A DNA stretch of 59,896 bases. Source: Candidatus Edwardsbacteria bacterium (GTDB lineage: Bacteria; Edwardsbacteria; AC1; EtOH8). Location: contig JAHJLF010000073.1 in the NCBI GenBank assembly GCA_018821925.1, positions 1-59,896 of the forward strand. The letters are read 5' to 3'. Of this stretch, positions 7,747 through 16,203 are shown piece by piece; the stretch's first letter is position 1, and each line of letters starts with the position of its first letter. Position numbers and translations under genes: made by a program. The notes beneath the pieces were generated by a model that was not told where the DNA came from, did no database searches, and saw nothing but the letters and a program-made list of their open reading frames with translations.

Positions 7747-8299
7747 TATATTTTAATAGGTTACGTGGGTTTTTTATCCGCTGATTATCGCCGATGGGCC
7801 CAGATCATTTTCCGGTTGGCGCGCCTAGCTTTGTCACCCTGAGGGGCCTTCCCGCCAAACAAGACGAACGGGTGACGATCTTCTATATTCACACATTCAG
7901 CTAGTAAGGCAAACCGGTCTTCTCAGTGTGACGTTTTTTGATCTTTTGCCGTAGCAGCGGCACCCCGCATTGGCGGTGGCAGCTTTACGAACTTTAAACT
8001 GACGTATCGTCATCCTGAGCCCGACACACCTGCCTTACAAACTGAAGGATCTATTTACCGCAAATCCCACCAAGTAAATCGTATCCCTCTCCGCATCGGG
8101 GAGGGTTGGGTGGGGTCGACCAAGATGCCTTGACTTTTTCCCTTTTATGGGTTATCTTTATCATGGTTGCGAACTACAGTCTACTGAATACCGTATACCG
8201 GATACTCATCCGGCTTTTGAACTTTAAACTGTAAACTTTAAACTGTTCGGATATTCCGACTTTCATTCTTTGAACTTTAAACTTTAAACTCAATTAGAG
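7747..8299. other. Gap between thrS and tmRNA
   Basis: No gene seen. Contains a TCACAC...GTGTGA repeat (about 7889-7934), repeat D copy 1, a TCATCCTGAG...GAAGGATC repeat near 8010-8060, and heptamer arrays at about 8172-8206 and 8218-8290 (TTTGAAC, TTTAAAC, TGTAAAC, TTTAAAC in phase) that run up to the tmRNA 5' end. Confidence 0.6.
7941..7987. repeat. Repeat D, copy 1
   Basis: A 47-bp unit (ATCTTTTGCCGTAGCAGCGG...GGCGGTGGCAGCTTTA) repeated at 9615-9661 with two differences. GC-rich, with internal partial dyads. Function unknown. Confidence 0.65.
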
Positions 8300-8652
8300 G
8301 GGGGCGACAGGTTTCGACGGATTAAGATAGATCAAAGTGGCATGTCGAGAATGTCAGAGGGCTCGTTAAAATACTGGCAAGCCATCAAAATGGCAACTTT
8401 AATTACGCTTTAGCAGCTTAGTTTTAAGCGCTATGTCGTTGTAGGTCTCCGCCCATCGGGCTTACAAACGACATCGTAAAGAAGGGCTGGTTCCGGGTGA
8501 TGTCCCGTCATTCGGAATAAGATTCCAGGGGCTGCTCCGACCAGGACCGTGTTTATGCGGGCCTTTAGGAAAAGACAAAACATAAACTAAACATGTAGAG
8601 GCTTCGGTTGTTCTTTTTTCGGACGTGGGTTCGATTCCCACCGCCTCCACCA
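8300..8652 (+). ncRNA. ssrA: tmRNA (transfer-messenger RNA)
   Basis: Rescues stalled ribosomes by trans-translation. The 5' end GGGGGCG (8300-8306) pairs with CGCCTCC (8642-8648) to make the acceptor stem with one G-U pair. The T arm GTGGG-TTCGATT-CCCAC precedes it, and an encoded CCA ends the gene at 8652. The tag reading frame runs from GCA at 8377 to TAG at 8421 and encodes ASHQNGNFNYALAA, ending in the standard YALAA degradation signal. The conserved TTTCGACGG follows the 5' end. One-piece, non-permuted form. smpB is not in the window. Confidence 0.96.
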
Positions 8653-8689
8653 TATCCGCTCCAGAGTATGGCAATAGTCCGCCGCAGCT

Positions 8690-8950
8690 TCAGCGCAGGC
8701 GGGCACCACTCCAAAGCGTGAAGCATGACAGAAGCCCCGATAACCAAGCGTATCGGGGCACCATCCCAAAGTGCAGAGCTTGGCAACTGTTCATCGAGTA
8801 GACCGCAGGCCATATCGAGATGAACAGCCCCCCGGCAAAGGCGGGCACCACTCCAAATATCCAACGCTTGGCAACTGTTCATCGAGTAGGCCGCAGGCCA
8901 TATCGAGATGAACAGCCCCCGGCAAAGGCGGGCACCATTCCAAAGTGTGG
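8690..8950. repeat. Tandem repeat cluster downstream of tmRNA
   Basis: Two 88-bp-period units (8778-8857 and 8866-8944) contain CTGTTCATC...GATGAACAG hairpins and end GGCGGGCACCA-YTCCAAA. A partial unit at 8710-8771 shares GGCGGGCACCACTCCAAAG and a GCCCCGATA...TATCGGGGC hairpin. Each unit ends in CACCA, like the tmRNA 3' end. Function unknown. Confidence 0.7.
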
Positions 8951-8959
8951 AGCATGACA

Positions 8960-8999
8960 GAAGCCCCGATAGCATAACCTATCGGGGCTTCTTATTTCT
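8960..8999 (+). terminator. Rho-independent terminator downstream of the tmRNA repeats
   Basis: 13-bp hairpin GAAGCCCCGATAG-CATAAC-CTATCGGGGCTTC followed by TTATTTCTTTT. The same hairpin occurs at 9262-9293, so the two flank repeat B copy 1. Confidence 0.75.
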
Positions 9000-9033
9000 T
9001 TTATTAAGAAAGTGTACAGCCTTCTAACATCAA

Positions 9034-9218
9034 CTTAGCCGGCGAAGTATGAACCTGCTAAGCCGGGTTTTAGGGGACGGCCGCGTTCAGCGTTGCAAGC
9101 ATAAAAGTCGGAAAACCAATATAAAAGCGGTTTGAAAATATTGTTGGATTTAATACTCCAGCTGGTCGTCCCCTAAAGCTTCTCTTTGTAACTTTCTCTT
9201 GGCTACAAGAGAAAGTTA
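9034..9218. repeat. Dispersed structured repeat B, copy 1
   Basis: 185-bp unit with three stems: CTTAGC (9034-9039)/GCTAAG (9057-9062); TTTAGGGGACG (9069-9079)/CGTCCCCTAAA (9167-9177) around an ~87-base middle; and a 13-bp hairpin tail TAACTTTCTCTTG-GCTA-CAAGAGAAAGTTA (9189-9218). Copy 2 has compensatory changes in the first two stems. No ORF is conserved between copies. Possible ncRNA or structured mobile repeat. Confidence 0.75.
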
Positions 9219-9614
9219 AATGTTCGTTTCTTAAAATACTCTGGCTCATCAGAAAAACACAGAAGCCCCGATAGCATAACCTATCGGGGCTTTTCATAAT
9301 CACTTCTTCTTCACCACAGAGTCGCAGAGGTTTTATTGCTTTTTGTCATTCCCGCGCAGGCGGGAATCCAGACTTTTTTAACCGCAAAGACGCAAAGGAC
9401 GCAAAGACTTTATTACTTTAATCAGGATGACGCGCTTCAAATACTGTCTACTGTCTACTTTCACCGCAGAGCGATGCACTGAGTTTAATCGAATTGTCGC
9501 AGAGACAATCTAGTTATTGGACAATCAGTAAAAATCCGTTGAATCCGTGCGCCATCCGTTCCCCTTACTGTCTCCTGTCTCCTGACTACTGTCTACCGTA
9601 TACTTTATACTCTA

Positions 9615-9661
9615 ATCTTTTGCCGCAGCAGCGGCACCCCGCAATGGCGGTGGCAGCTTTA
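9615..9661. repeat. Repeat D, copy 2
   Basis: Matches 7941-7987 except for two bases (CCGCAGCAG for CCGTAGCAG, and GCAATGG for GCATTGG). Confidence 0.65.
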
Positions 9662-9699
9662 AGCCCGCCCTACTGTCGCCTGCCCGGCCAAGGGAACGG

Positions 9700-10230
9700 C
9701 TACTGGATCATCTGCTTGGCGAAGGCGGTGATGGTGGGTTTCAGGTCGATGTCTCTTACCGGGTATTCGAAGATTTTCTGCAGGTACGGTTTCAGCCTCT
9801 GGTGGGCCTCGCCGAACCCCTGCGACGACTCCCGGGCCTCCCACCGCCACTTGTCGGCCACGTCCACTTTGCGGTCGTATTCCTTGACGCCGTTGGCCTG
9901 CTCCTCGCAGTCCAAAAACTCGGTGCCGAAGACAAAGCCCGCCTTCTTGGCCTTGTTCAGCAGGTCAATGAACTCGGCGTTGAACCGTCTCAGCTTCTTA
10001 GACGAAGGCGGGTACACCAGGATCGCCTGCTTGCGCAGCGACTCGATGTTGGCCGAGAACTTGTCGAAATCGCCGGGCAGGTAGTTGTTGAAGTCGTTGG
10101 CCAGCTCGGCATACTGTACCACCAGCGGCCGCATGGCTCGGAGGTACTCCTGGTCGCGGGGGTCGGGCCCGCAGCCGGCGGATGAAAAGACCACCGAGAA
10201 ACATGCCGCGGCGATGAGAAAATATCGCAT
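9700..10230 (-). CDS. Putative lipoprotein, helical
   Basis: 176 residues. A short signal peptide ends in the lipobox SSAGC with the lipidated Cys at residue 20, so the mature protein is probably anchored at a membrane. The rest is polar and mostly helical by composition, with no motif I recognise; it ends LKPTITAFAKQMIQ. AGGAGG five bases before the ATG fixes the start. It stands alone, 330 bases downstream of ftsE on the same strand. Function unknown. Confidence 0.75.
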   Translation of the reverse strand: MRYFLIAAACFSVVFSSAGCGPDPRDQEYLRAMRPLVVQYAELANDFNNYLPGDFDKFSANIESLRKQAILVYPPSSKKLRRFNAEFIDLLNKAKKAGFVFGTEFLDCEEQANGVKEYDRKVDVADKWRWEARESSQGFGEAHQRLKPYLQKIFEYPVRDIDLKPTITAFAKQMIQ

Positions 10231-10561
10231 TTTTACCTCCTGGTTAAATAATAAAATAATATCTATTTCCCTCTCCTAATGCTTTAGGGGAGAGCCTGCA
10301 CTGAGCCTGACTTATTGTTGCACAAACCGAAGTGGTAGGGTGGGGTCCGTTCCCTGTCCGTTTTTCGCTTCACCGCCGAGCACACAGAGATCACGTAGAA
10401 TTCTAAAATACTGTAAAAATCTCCCGCCGCTTCAAACACCGTCCGGCTGGCATAACAGGCTTCTCGATCATTTCAAACAACGCTTTGCTCAAATAGTGTG
10501 CGCCTCAAACGACACCCCGCCTATCTCCCATCATCCGTTCCCCATTATCTGTAATCTGATC
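10231..10561. other. Gap between ftsE and the lipoprotein gene
   Basis: No gene, and in particular no ftsX. Holds a CTCTCCTAA-TGCT-TTAGGGGAG hairpin (about 10274-10296) and several GTTTGA motifs in minus-strand reading (about 10430-10520). Confidence 0.55.
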
Positions 10562-11254
10562 CTACTCCTCCCGCCGCCGCTGGGTGATCCTGGCCGGCAG
10601 GTCCTTCTCGATCTTTCCGTTGTCCAGCATCAGCACCCGGTAGGGCATCTTCTTCACCAGCTCCTGCTCGTGGGTGGCCATCAGCACCGCCGTTCCCCTG
10701 GCATTGATGTCCTTCAGGATCTGGATTATCTCCAGGGTCCCCTGGGGATCCACGTTCCCGGTGGGCTCGTCGGCCAGCAGGATGAACGGATCGTTGACCA
10801 GGGCCCGGGCGATGGCCACCTTCTGCTGTTCGCCGCCCGACATCTGGTGCGGCAGGGAGTGCCGCTTGTGCGACAGTCCCACCTGGTTGAGGGCCGCCAT
10901 GGATTTCTTGTGGATCATCCCGTGGGAGGCCCCGGTCACTTCCAGGGCAAAGGCCACGTTCTCGTAGACCGTCCGCTCCGGCAGCAGCTTGAAATCCTGG
11001 AAGATCACCCCCAGCTTTCGCCTCAGCTGGGGTATCTGCCGGCGCTTGATGCAGTCCGAGGCGAACCCGGCCACCTTGACCACCCCCTGATCCGGGAAAT
11101 CCTCCATCATCAGCAGGCGCAGGATAGTGCTCTTGCCGGAGCCCGATGGACCGATCAGAAAGACGAACTCGCCTTTTTCGATACTAAAATTGATCTCTGT
11201 CAGCGCCTGCCAGCTGTTCTGGAAGGTCTTGGAGACATGCAACAGTTCTATCAT
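10562..11254 (-). CDS. ftsE: FtsE-type ABC transporter ATP-binding protein
   Basis: 230 residues. Walker [10 protein letters not shown] (about 35-43), signature [15 protein letters not shown], Walker [12 protein letters not shown] and the switch His in MATHEQELV are all present. FtsE pairs with FtsX at the divisome to activate peptidoglycan hydrolases. The match is to FtsE in length and sequence style, but no ftsX follows; the next gene is an unrelated lipoprotein. A related single ATPase (LolD-like) is the main alternative. A TATAAT hexamer lies about 35 bases before the start. The Shine-Dalgarno is weak. An M23 peptidase that could act with it is at 21.3 kb. Confidence 0.8.
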   Translation of the reverse strand: MIELLHVSKTFQNSWQALTEINFSIEKGEFVFLIGPSGSGKSTILRLLMMEDFPDQGVVKVAGFASDCIKRRQIPQLRRKLGVIFQDFKLLPERTVYENVAFALEVTGASHGMIHKKSMAALNQVGLSHKRHSLPHQMSGGEQQKVAIARALVNDPFILLADEPTGNVDPQGTLEIIQILKDINARGTAVLMATHEQELVKKMPYRVLMLDNGKIEKDLPARITQRRREE

Positions 11255-11622
11255 AATCGCTTAAATATTTTACGTTTTCGATTTTTCATTATACCATAAA
11301 TGGGCCGTTGGGATAATCTCTTTTCACTCGCTATCCATGCCCCCTCATTGACCATTTTAAAATCCATCAGCCAGCTCCAAAGAATCATGTGATCCGGAGA
11401 TTTAGACATATTAGTATTATTAACAACAACATTAACTTGGCCTGTGAAGCATGAAACAGCCAAGCCGGGTTTTAGGGGATGGCCGCGTTCAGCGGTCCAG
11501 GGCTAATTATTCAGCATCCGGCAATGACGGCGGTTTGAGTGCTTTGTTCCAATGTATACTTTAGCTGGTCATCCCCTAAAGCTTCTCTTTGTAACTTTCT
11601 CTTGGCTACAAGAGAAAGTTAA
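11255..11622. other. Gap between pdxA and ftsE
   Basis: About 370 bases. The half next to pdxA is repeat B copy 2. A 70-codon minus-strand ORF reaches ftsE with an ATGA overlap but begins inside the repeat, so I do not call it. TATAAT for ftsE lies near 11288. Confidence 0.5.
11436..11621. repeat. Dispersed structured repeat B, copy 2
   Basis: Stems CTTGGC (11436-11441)/GCCAAG (11459-11464), TTTAGGGGATG (11471-11481)/CATCCCCTAAA (11570-11580), and the 13-bp hairpin tail 11592-11621, which ends one base before the pdxA stop codon. Middle segments GCCGCGTTCAGCG, GCGGTTTGA and AGCTGGTC are conserved with copy 1; the rest has diverged. Confidence 0.75.
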
Positions 11623-12585
11623 TTAAAGGCCAGGACCATGATCCTTTGATGCCTTTCCCGACAGCCTGGCCGCCAGCAGCACCGCCCGGATCATCGGCTC
11701 GGGGTCGGCCTTATTTTTCCAGGCGATATCCGTGGCCGTCCCGTGATCCGGCGAGGTCCGGATGAACGGCAATCCCAGGGTGATGTTGGTGGCCCCGCCC
11801 AAAACTTTTAGAGCCAGCAGTCCCTGATCGTGGTACATGGCCAGCAGGGCGTCGGCCCTTCCCTCCTGGCATAACCTGAAACCGGCCTCAGCCGACACCG
11901 GCCCGATGGCATTGATGCCAGATTTAACAGCCCGGGCCACGGCCGGAGAGATCACCGCTATCTCCTCCCTGCCCAGCAGACCCTGCTCTCCGGCATGGGG
12001 ATTGAGCCCCAGAACCACGATCCGGGGATTTTTGATGCCCCATAATTTTTTCAGGGCGGCATCGGTCAGGGACAATTTATCCAGTATCACCTGCCTGGTG
12101 ATCAGCCCGGGAACCTTGGCCAGCGGCTGGTGAATGGTGGCCAGCGTCACCTTGAGCTTTTGGGCGGCGAACATCATGGCGCAGGGGCCGGAGCCGCACA
12201 GCTCGGCCAGCAGCTCGGTGTGGGCCGTCTGTTTATAGCCCGCCAAAGCCAGGGCTTTTTTGGAGATGGGGGCGGTGGCCATTCCGGATATCGCGTTGTC
12301 CAGGGCCATCACCGCCGCGGCGATGATGGATTCGGCCGCGATCCTCCCGGTCTGGGCGCTCTCCCTGCCCGGTCCGATGTTGAACTTGGGGCAGTAGATG
12401 TCGTGTATCGGGACATTGTTCAGCTTCAGCTTGAAGGCCCCGGCTAATTCCCCCCACAGGTCCCTCGGCCCCACCAGTATGGGACAACAGGCCCGTCTGA
12501 CCCGGTTGTCCAGGGCCGCTTTTATGGCGATCTCCGGCCCGATCCCGGCCGGATCCCCCATGGTTATGGCTATTCTTGGTTTCAT
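11623..12585 (-). CDS. pdxA: 4-hydroxythreonine-4-phosphate dehydrogenase
   Basis: 320 residues, typical for PdxA. It oxidises 4-phosphohydroxy-L-threonine with NAD+ in the DXP-dependent pyridoxal phosphate pathway. N-terminal ITMGDPAGIGPEI is diagnostic. The three metal-binding histidines lie in TAHTELLAE, the NPHAGEQG segment and YHDQGLLALK. No other pdx gene is in the window. It is 253 bases downstream of fmdB on the same strand, with repeat motifs between, so cotranscription is uncertain. The stop codon abuts the hairpin of repeat B copy 2, which may serve as its transcript end. Confidence 0.95.
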   Translation of the reverse strand: MKPRIAITMGDPAGIGPEIAIKAALDNRVRRACCPILVGPRDLWGELAGAFKLKLNNVPIHDIYCPKFNIGPGRESAQTGRIAAESIIAAAVMALDNAISGMATAPISKKALALAGYKQTAHTELLAELCGSGPCAMMFAAQKLKVTLATIHQPLAKVPGLITRQVILDKLSLTDAALKKLWGIKNPRIVVLGLNPHAGEQGLLGREEIAVISPAVARAVKSGINAIGPVSAEAGFRLCQEGRADALLAMYHDQGLLALKVLGGATNITLGLPFIRTSPDHGTATDIAWKNKADPEPMIRAVLLAARLSGKASKDHGPGL

Positions 12586-12838
12586 GCTTCTTTATATTTT
12601 CCTTCTCATACTAAGGCACAAAGGTTTTCGCTCAATGGTCATTCCCGATTCGATCGGGAATCCACACCCTTTGTAAATATTCTTTACCCTTTGTGCCCCA
12701 TACAATGTTTCCAATATTTTTAAACATCGCCTGGCATCCAGCTCAATATCCCAAACGCTTCCATTATTTCAAACATCGCCCAGCACACTATCAGGCTCCT
12801 CAAACAATCAAACGTCGCTCATCCCTCCGCTGGGATCC

Positions 12839-13186
12839 TCAAACATTCTCTTCATCTTTGCTTTTATGGACCTCCTCCTCCATGGTCTGGTCCACCATCT
12901 CGTCGAAACCTTCCCCGGCCTCGTCCCCCAGTTCTTTTCCCATCTTCTTGGCCCATTTGGCCACCGAGACCGGATCGTTCTCGTCCAGCCCGGTAAAGGA
13001 GGAGGGATTGGCCAGCTTCTCCATCCGCTTCTCCTCGGACTGCCGGGTTCGGAATCGCGACATGATCCGCTCCAGTTTTTCGCTTTTACAGCTGGGACAT
13101 TGTGGTGTCCCGTAAGTCGTGGGGTTGAGGATCAGCAGGCTGACCTTCTTTTTGCAGCCCTGGCAGATGTATTCATAGATCGGCAT
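12839..13186 (-). CDS. FmdB-family zinc ribbon protein
   Basis: 115 residues. The N-terminus MPIYEYICQGC is the FmdB/CxxC_CxxC_SSSS signature: Cys8-x2-Cys11 and Cys30-x2-Cys33 bind zinc. The acidic remainder (EEKRMEKL to DEMVDQTMEEE) is of low complexity. FmdB was named as a putative regulator in methylotrophs, but the general role is unknown. It starts three bases after the TPR gene stop, so it is the last member of that operon. Its final codons read AATGTTTGA, a motif that recurs in the downstream gap. Confidence 0.85.
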   Translation of the reverse strand: MPIYEYICQGCKKKVSLLILNPTTYGTPQCPSCKSEKLERIMSRFRTRQSEEKRMEKLANPSSFTGLDENDPVSVAKWAKKMGKELGDEAGEGFDEMVDQTMEEEVHKSKDEENV

Positions 13187-13189
13187 GGT

Positions 13190-14692
13190 TCAGGTTTTCT
13201 TTGAATGGGAATGATCCCATTTCTCAACGATCCGGGCTATGCTCCGGTTCTTGCTCAAAAATCCGGTCCGCTCTTTTTCATCCTTTATGTTCCCGGCCTT
13301 GGCCTGCACTTCTTTATAGGCTAGTTCCAGGTAATTGTCAGATTCTTTCTGCCGGCCCTGCTTCTCCAGAATCAGGCAATGGGTGAAATAGCTGTCCTCC
13401 TTGTTGACCTCGAATAGTTCCTGGCTTTCGATTATCCCCACGGCCCGGCTGGAATATTCCCAGGCCGGTTCGATCTCTCCGGTGTCGTAATATATATCGG
13501 CCAGCGAGGAATACAAGGTGACCAGGTGGCTCTGGTTGCCGGAACTCTTCGACATTTCTATGGCCTCTTCCCCCAACGCCTTGGCCCCCTGGTAATCCTT
13601 GATATTGCCCAGGTATCCCACTTTCTGGGTGAGGTAAAACTCGTGGTAGCTGCGGCTGTTGATCTTTCTGCAGATCTCCAGCGCCTGGTCAATGTAAACG
13701 ATGGCCCGGTGAAAATCGCCCTTTAGCGAGTAGAGGGTGGCCAGGTTCCCCAGCTTGCGCATCTGGCCGTCCTGGTTGCCGGTGGCCTGTTCTATCCTGA
13801 GGCCCTTTTCAAAATTGGCCAGAGCCTGATCGTGGTTGCCCATCAAAGCCTGCATCACCGCAATATTGCTCAGCTTGGTCGACTGGCCATGGAGGTTGCC
13901 CAGGGTCTCATCGATCCTGAGCCCCAGGCGGTAATGTTCCAGGGAGCCGGTATAATCGGCCTGGCTGTACATGATCGCCCCCAGATTATTGTGCAGGGTG
14001 CTCTGTTTGGCCAGGTCGCCAATGCGCCGGCAGATAGCCAACGACGCCAGATAATATTCCTGGGCCTTGCTTGGTTCATCGGTGGCCAGCAGCACATTGG
14101 CGGTGGTTAGCAACACCAAGGCCAGCGAACGCTCGTCGCTGTTTTCCTGGAATATCTGTTTGGCGCGATCCAGGGCCGGCAGGGCCTTGGGATATTGCCC
14201 CATCTTCCAGTAGATCTGCCCCAGCCTGGCCAGCGAGCTTCCCAGCCGGGGCTGATTGCCTGCGGCCGAATAAATATTCATGGCCTTTTGGGTGTGCTCC
14301 ACCGCCTGGTCGAAATTGGAAAGATTCTGGTGAGCCGACGATAACTGCTCATAGATATTGGCTAGCAAATCTGCTTGGTTCCGATTAAGCGCCAGGACCA
14401 GTGTATCCTTGGCCTGTTCCAGGGCCTTTTGGTATTCTCCGTTGTAGATGTGAAGCTGGGACAGATACAGTCCGGCGGTTATGGCATAACGGGAATTCCT
14501 CGGAGACAGGGAATTTACCTTTTCGGCCACCGACCGGGCCCGGGCCCGGTCGCCGATGACGTCGCAAACCTCCCATTGACGCTGCCAAATGGTAAAGGGA
14601 ACCGCGGAGGAGATATCTTCGGTGGTCCCCGCCCCCCCGTTATTTTTTATCCAGTTCACTGCTCCGCATCTCATCTGGCGCTCACCGATCAT
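13190..14692 (-). CDS. TPR-repeat protein B
   Basis: 500 residues, almost entirely tetratricopeptide repeats of the 40-residue, NB-ARC/LGN-associated type (repeating A.....LG.....G....A....). The N-terminal ~50 residues contain PFTIWQRQWEVCD, shared with its neighbour TPR-A, so this block is a family-specific module before the repeats. There is no signal peptide or enzymatic domain. Likely a cytoplasmic protein-interaction scaffold; partners unknown. It overlaps TPR-A by ATGA. The first 18 residues are uncertain because an internal ATG at codon 7 is also possible. Confidence 0.85.
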   Translation of the reverse strand: MIGERQMRCGAVNWIKNNGGAGTTEDISSAVPFTIWQRQWEVCDVIGDRARARSVAEKVNSLSPRNSRYAITAGLYLSQLHIYNGEYQKALEQAKDTLVLALNRNQADLLANIYEQLSSAHQNLSNFDQAVEHTQKAMNIYSAAGNQPRLGSSLARLGQIYWKMGQYPKALPALDRAKQIFQENSDERSLALVLLTTANVLLATDEPSKAQEYYLASLAICRRIGDLAKQSTLHNNLGAIMYSQADYTGSLEHYRLGLRIDETLGNLHGQSTKLSNIAVMQALMGNHDQALANFEKGLRIEQATGNQDGQMRKLGNLATLYSLKGDFHRAIVYIDQALEICRKINSRSYHEFYLTQKVGYLGNIKDYQGAKALGEEAIEMSKSSGNQSHLVTLYSSLADIYYDTGEIEPAWEYSSRAVGIIESQELFEVNKEDSYFTHCLILEKQGRQKESDNYLELAYKEVQAKAGNIKDEKERTGFLSKNRSIARIVEKWDHSHSKKT

Positions 14693-16203
14693 TGGCTGCG
14701 GCCGGCATCAGCTGGCTGACCCTTCCTTGCCGCCTCCAATTCCTCCCATTCCCTGATGATGGTCTGGTTGTCTTTATTATTATTGTAGAATCGCTCTAAT
14801 TCCTTGGGATCGGTTATCTCCCGGGCCTTTTTTAGTACCTCCTGGTAGGCCCTCTCTATGGATTCCCTGGCCTCTGGTTGACTGCCTAGTTTTTTCAGTA
14901 TCAGGTATCTCCGGTAATACATCTTCTCCAGGGCCACCTCGAAGGTTGAATGATTGGCTATCATCTCGATGGCCCGGTTGGAATATTCCAGAGCCTTGTC
15001 CGGCTGCCCCAGGGCATCGTACAGATCGGCCATGTTGGACAGCCCCATGCTCAACCCCGAGAAACTTTGGATCTCCTCGGCCAAAGCGATCCCCTCCAGG
15101 CCGTAAGATTCGGCATCCTGATGTACCCCCATCTGGACGCACAGATGAACGTTCCTCATCAGGGAATGGGATAGATACGCCTTGGAATTTATCTGCCGGC
15201 TCAAAATCACCGTTCGCTGACTGTAATCGAAAGCTTTTTTAAAATCCTCCTTCAAGGCCCACAGGTCGGCAATATTACTCAGCTTAGAAATCTGTCCGTT
15301 GATGTTCCCGGTAGAGATGTCTATCTCCAGCGCCTTTTCCAAATATTCCAACGACTGATCATAATTGCCCAGAGTTCCCTGAAGCACTCCGATATTGTTC
15401 ATCTTTGATGCCTGGCCGGTGATATTGCCGATGGTCTGGTCAATCTTCAGACCCTCCTGCAGCCTGGCCAGGGCTTCATTATATCGGCCTTTTCTTATCA
15501 GGATGGCTCCCAGGTTGTTCAAAATGGTGCTCTGCTTATGGACATCGCCCACCTGGCGGGCCAGGACCAGCGCCTCCTGGTAAAGATCATAGGCCCGGTC
15601 CGCCTGGTCCATCCGCAGCAGGGCCCCGGCCACGTTAGACTTGTTGGAGACCATCTTGCGGATATCGTTGTTCTTTTGATATATGTCCAGGGCCTGCTGG
15701 TAATAATCCAGGGCCTGCTGGTTATCACCCATCCGCCAGTAGGCCAGGCCGATGTCGCCCTTTACGTCGCCCGACCTCACCTCCATCCCTAACGACTGGT
15801 AGATGGCCAGGGCATCGAGCCGGTGCTCGATGGCCTTAGGGTAATCGGACAGGTTATAGCAGGCCTCGCCCATCAGGCTGTGCATCAGGGCGGTTTTTTC
15901 CCGGTCTCCCTTTTCTCTGGCCATTTCCAGCCCCTTCCGGGATAGTTCCAGGGCTTTAGTGTATCTGGCCTGGTACTTGGCGATGACGCATTGATAATAC
16001 CAAGCGTCAATCTGGTATATTGGGATTTTTTCGGACAGCCGGTTCACCCGCCGGGATATCTCTTCGGAAGATCTCCGGTCGGCGACGATATCGCACACCT
16101 CCCATTGCCTCTGCCAAATGGTAAAGGGAATGCTGGCTGCCAGGTCGCCTTCGCTCCGGATCTCCTTGACATTGTTTATTATCCAGCCGGTCAGCTTGTT
16201 CAT
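14689..16203 (-). CDS. TPR-repeat protein A
   Basis: 504 residues, paralogue of TPR-B along its length. The N-terminus INNVKEIRSEGDLAASIPFT runs straight into IWQRQWEVCD; about ten TPR units follow and a basic C-terminal tail ends the protein. It overlaps both the half-size permease gene upstream and TPR-B downstream by 4 bases (ATGA), which points to translational coupling. Function unknown; large TPR arrays without an enzyme domain usually assemble complexes. Tandem duplication followed by divergence explains the pair. Confidence 0.85.
   Translation of the reverse strand: MNKLTGWIINNVKEIRSEGDLAASIPFTIWQRQWEVCDIVADRRSSEEISRRVNRLSEKIPIYQIDAWYYQCVIAKYQARYTKALELSRKGLEMAREKGDREKTALMHSLMGEACYNLSDYPKAIEHRLDALAIYQSLGMEVRSGDVKGDIGLAYWRMGDNQQALDYYQQALDIYQKNNDIRKMVSNKSNVAGALLRMDQADRAYDLYQEALVLARQVGDVHKQSTILNNLGAILIRKGRYNEALARLQEGLKIDQTIGNITGQASKMNNIGVLQGTLGNYDQSLEYLEKALEIDISTGNINGQISKLSNIADLWALKEDFKKAFDYSQRTVILSRQINSKAYLSHSLMRNVHLCVQMGVHQDAESYGLEGIALAEEIQSFSGLSMGLSNMADLYDALGQPDKALEYSNRAIEMIANHSTFEVALEKMYYRRYLILKKLGSQPEARESIERAYQEVLKKAREITDPKELERFYNNNKDNQTIIREWEELEAARKGQPADAGRSQ

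Larger units (their letters stand above)
8992..9699. other. Repeat-filled gap before the 9.7 kb lipoprotein gene
   Basis: No gene. Contains repeat B copy 1, a second GAAGCCCCGATAG hairpin at 9262-9293, ACCGCAAAGACGCAAAG-type degenerate repeats (about 9312-9405 and 9460-9510), an ATTCCCG/CGGGAAT hairpin (about 9345-9368), heptamer arrays at about 9436-9460 and 9567-9612, and repeat D copy 2 (9615-9661). Confidence 0.6.

Noticed and set aside
8690-8950. CRISPR array
   Set aside because: Only two full units of 88 bp with near-identical whole units rather than short repeats with unique spacers; no cas genes in the window.
8462-8975. Minus-strand ORFs with WWRRWESNPRP or GGGGNRTHV-type peptides
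   Set aside because: They are the complement of the tmRNA 3' end and its repeats, a well-known source of false proteins.
9034-9062. Integron attC-like site in repeat B
   Set aside because: The GCTAAGTTG-like end looked suggestive, but the paired core sites and spacing of attC are absent, and no integrase is nearby.
9070-9303. 77-codon minus-strand ORF
   Set aside because: Begins in a terminator hairpin and runs through repeat B copy 1; not conserved in copy 2.
11251-11463. 70-codon ORF overlapping ftsE by ATGA
   Set aside because: Its N-terminal part is repeat B copy 2 and there is no ribosome site; the overlap is probably chance. A shorter internal start cannot be fully excluded.
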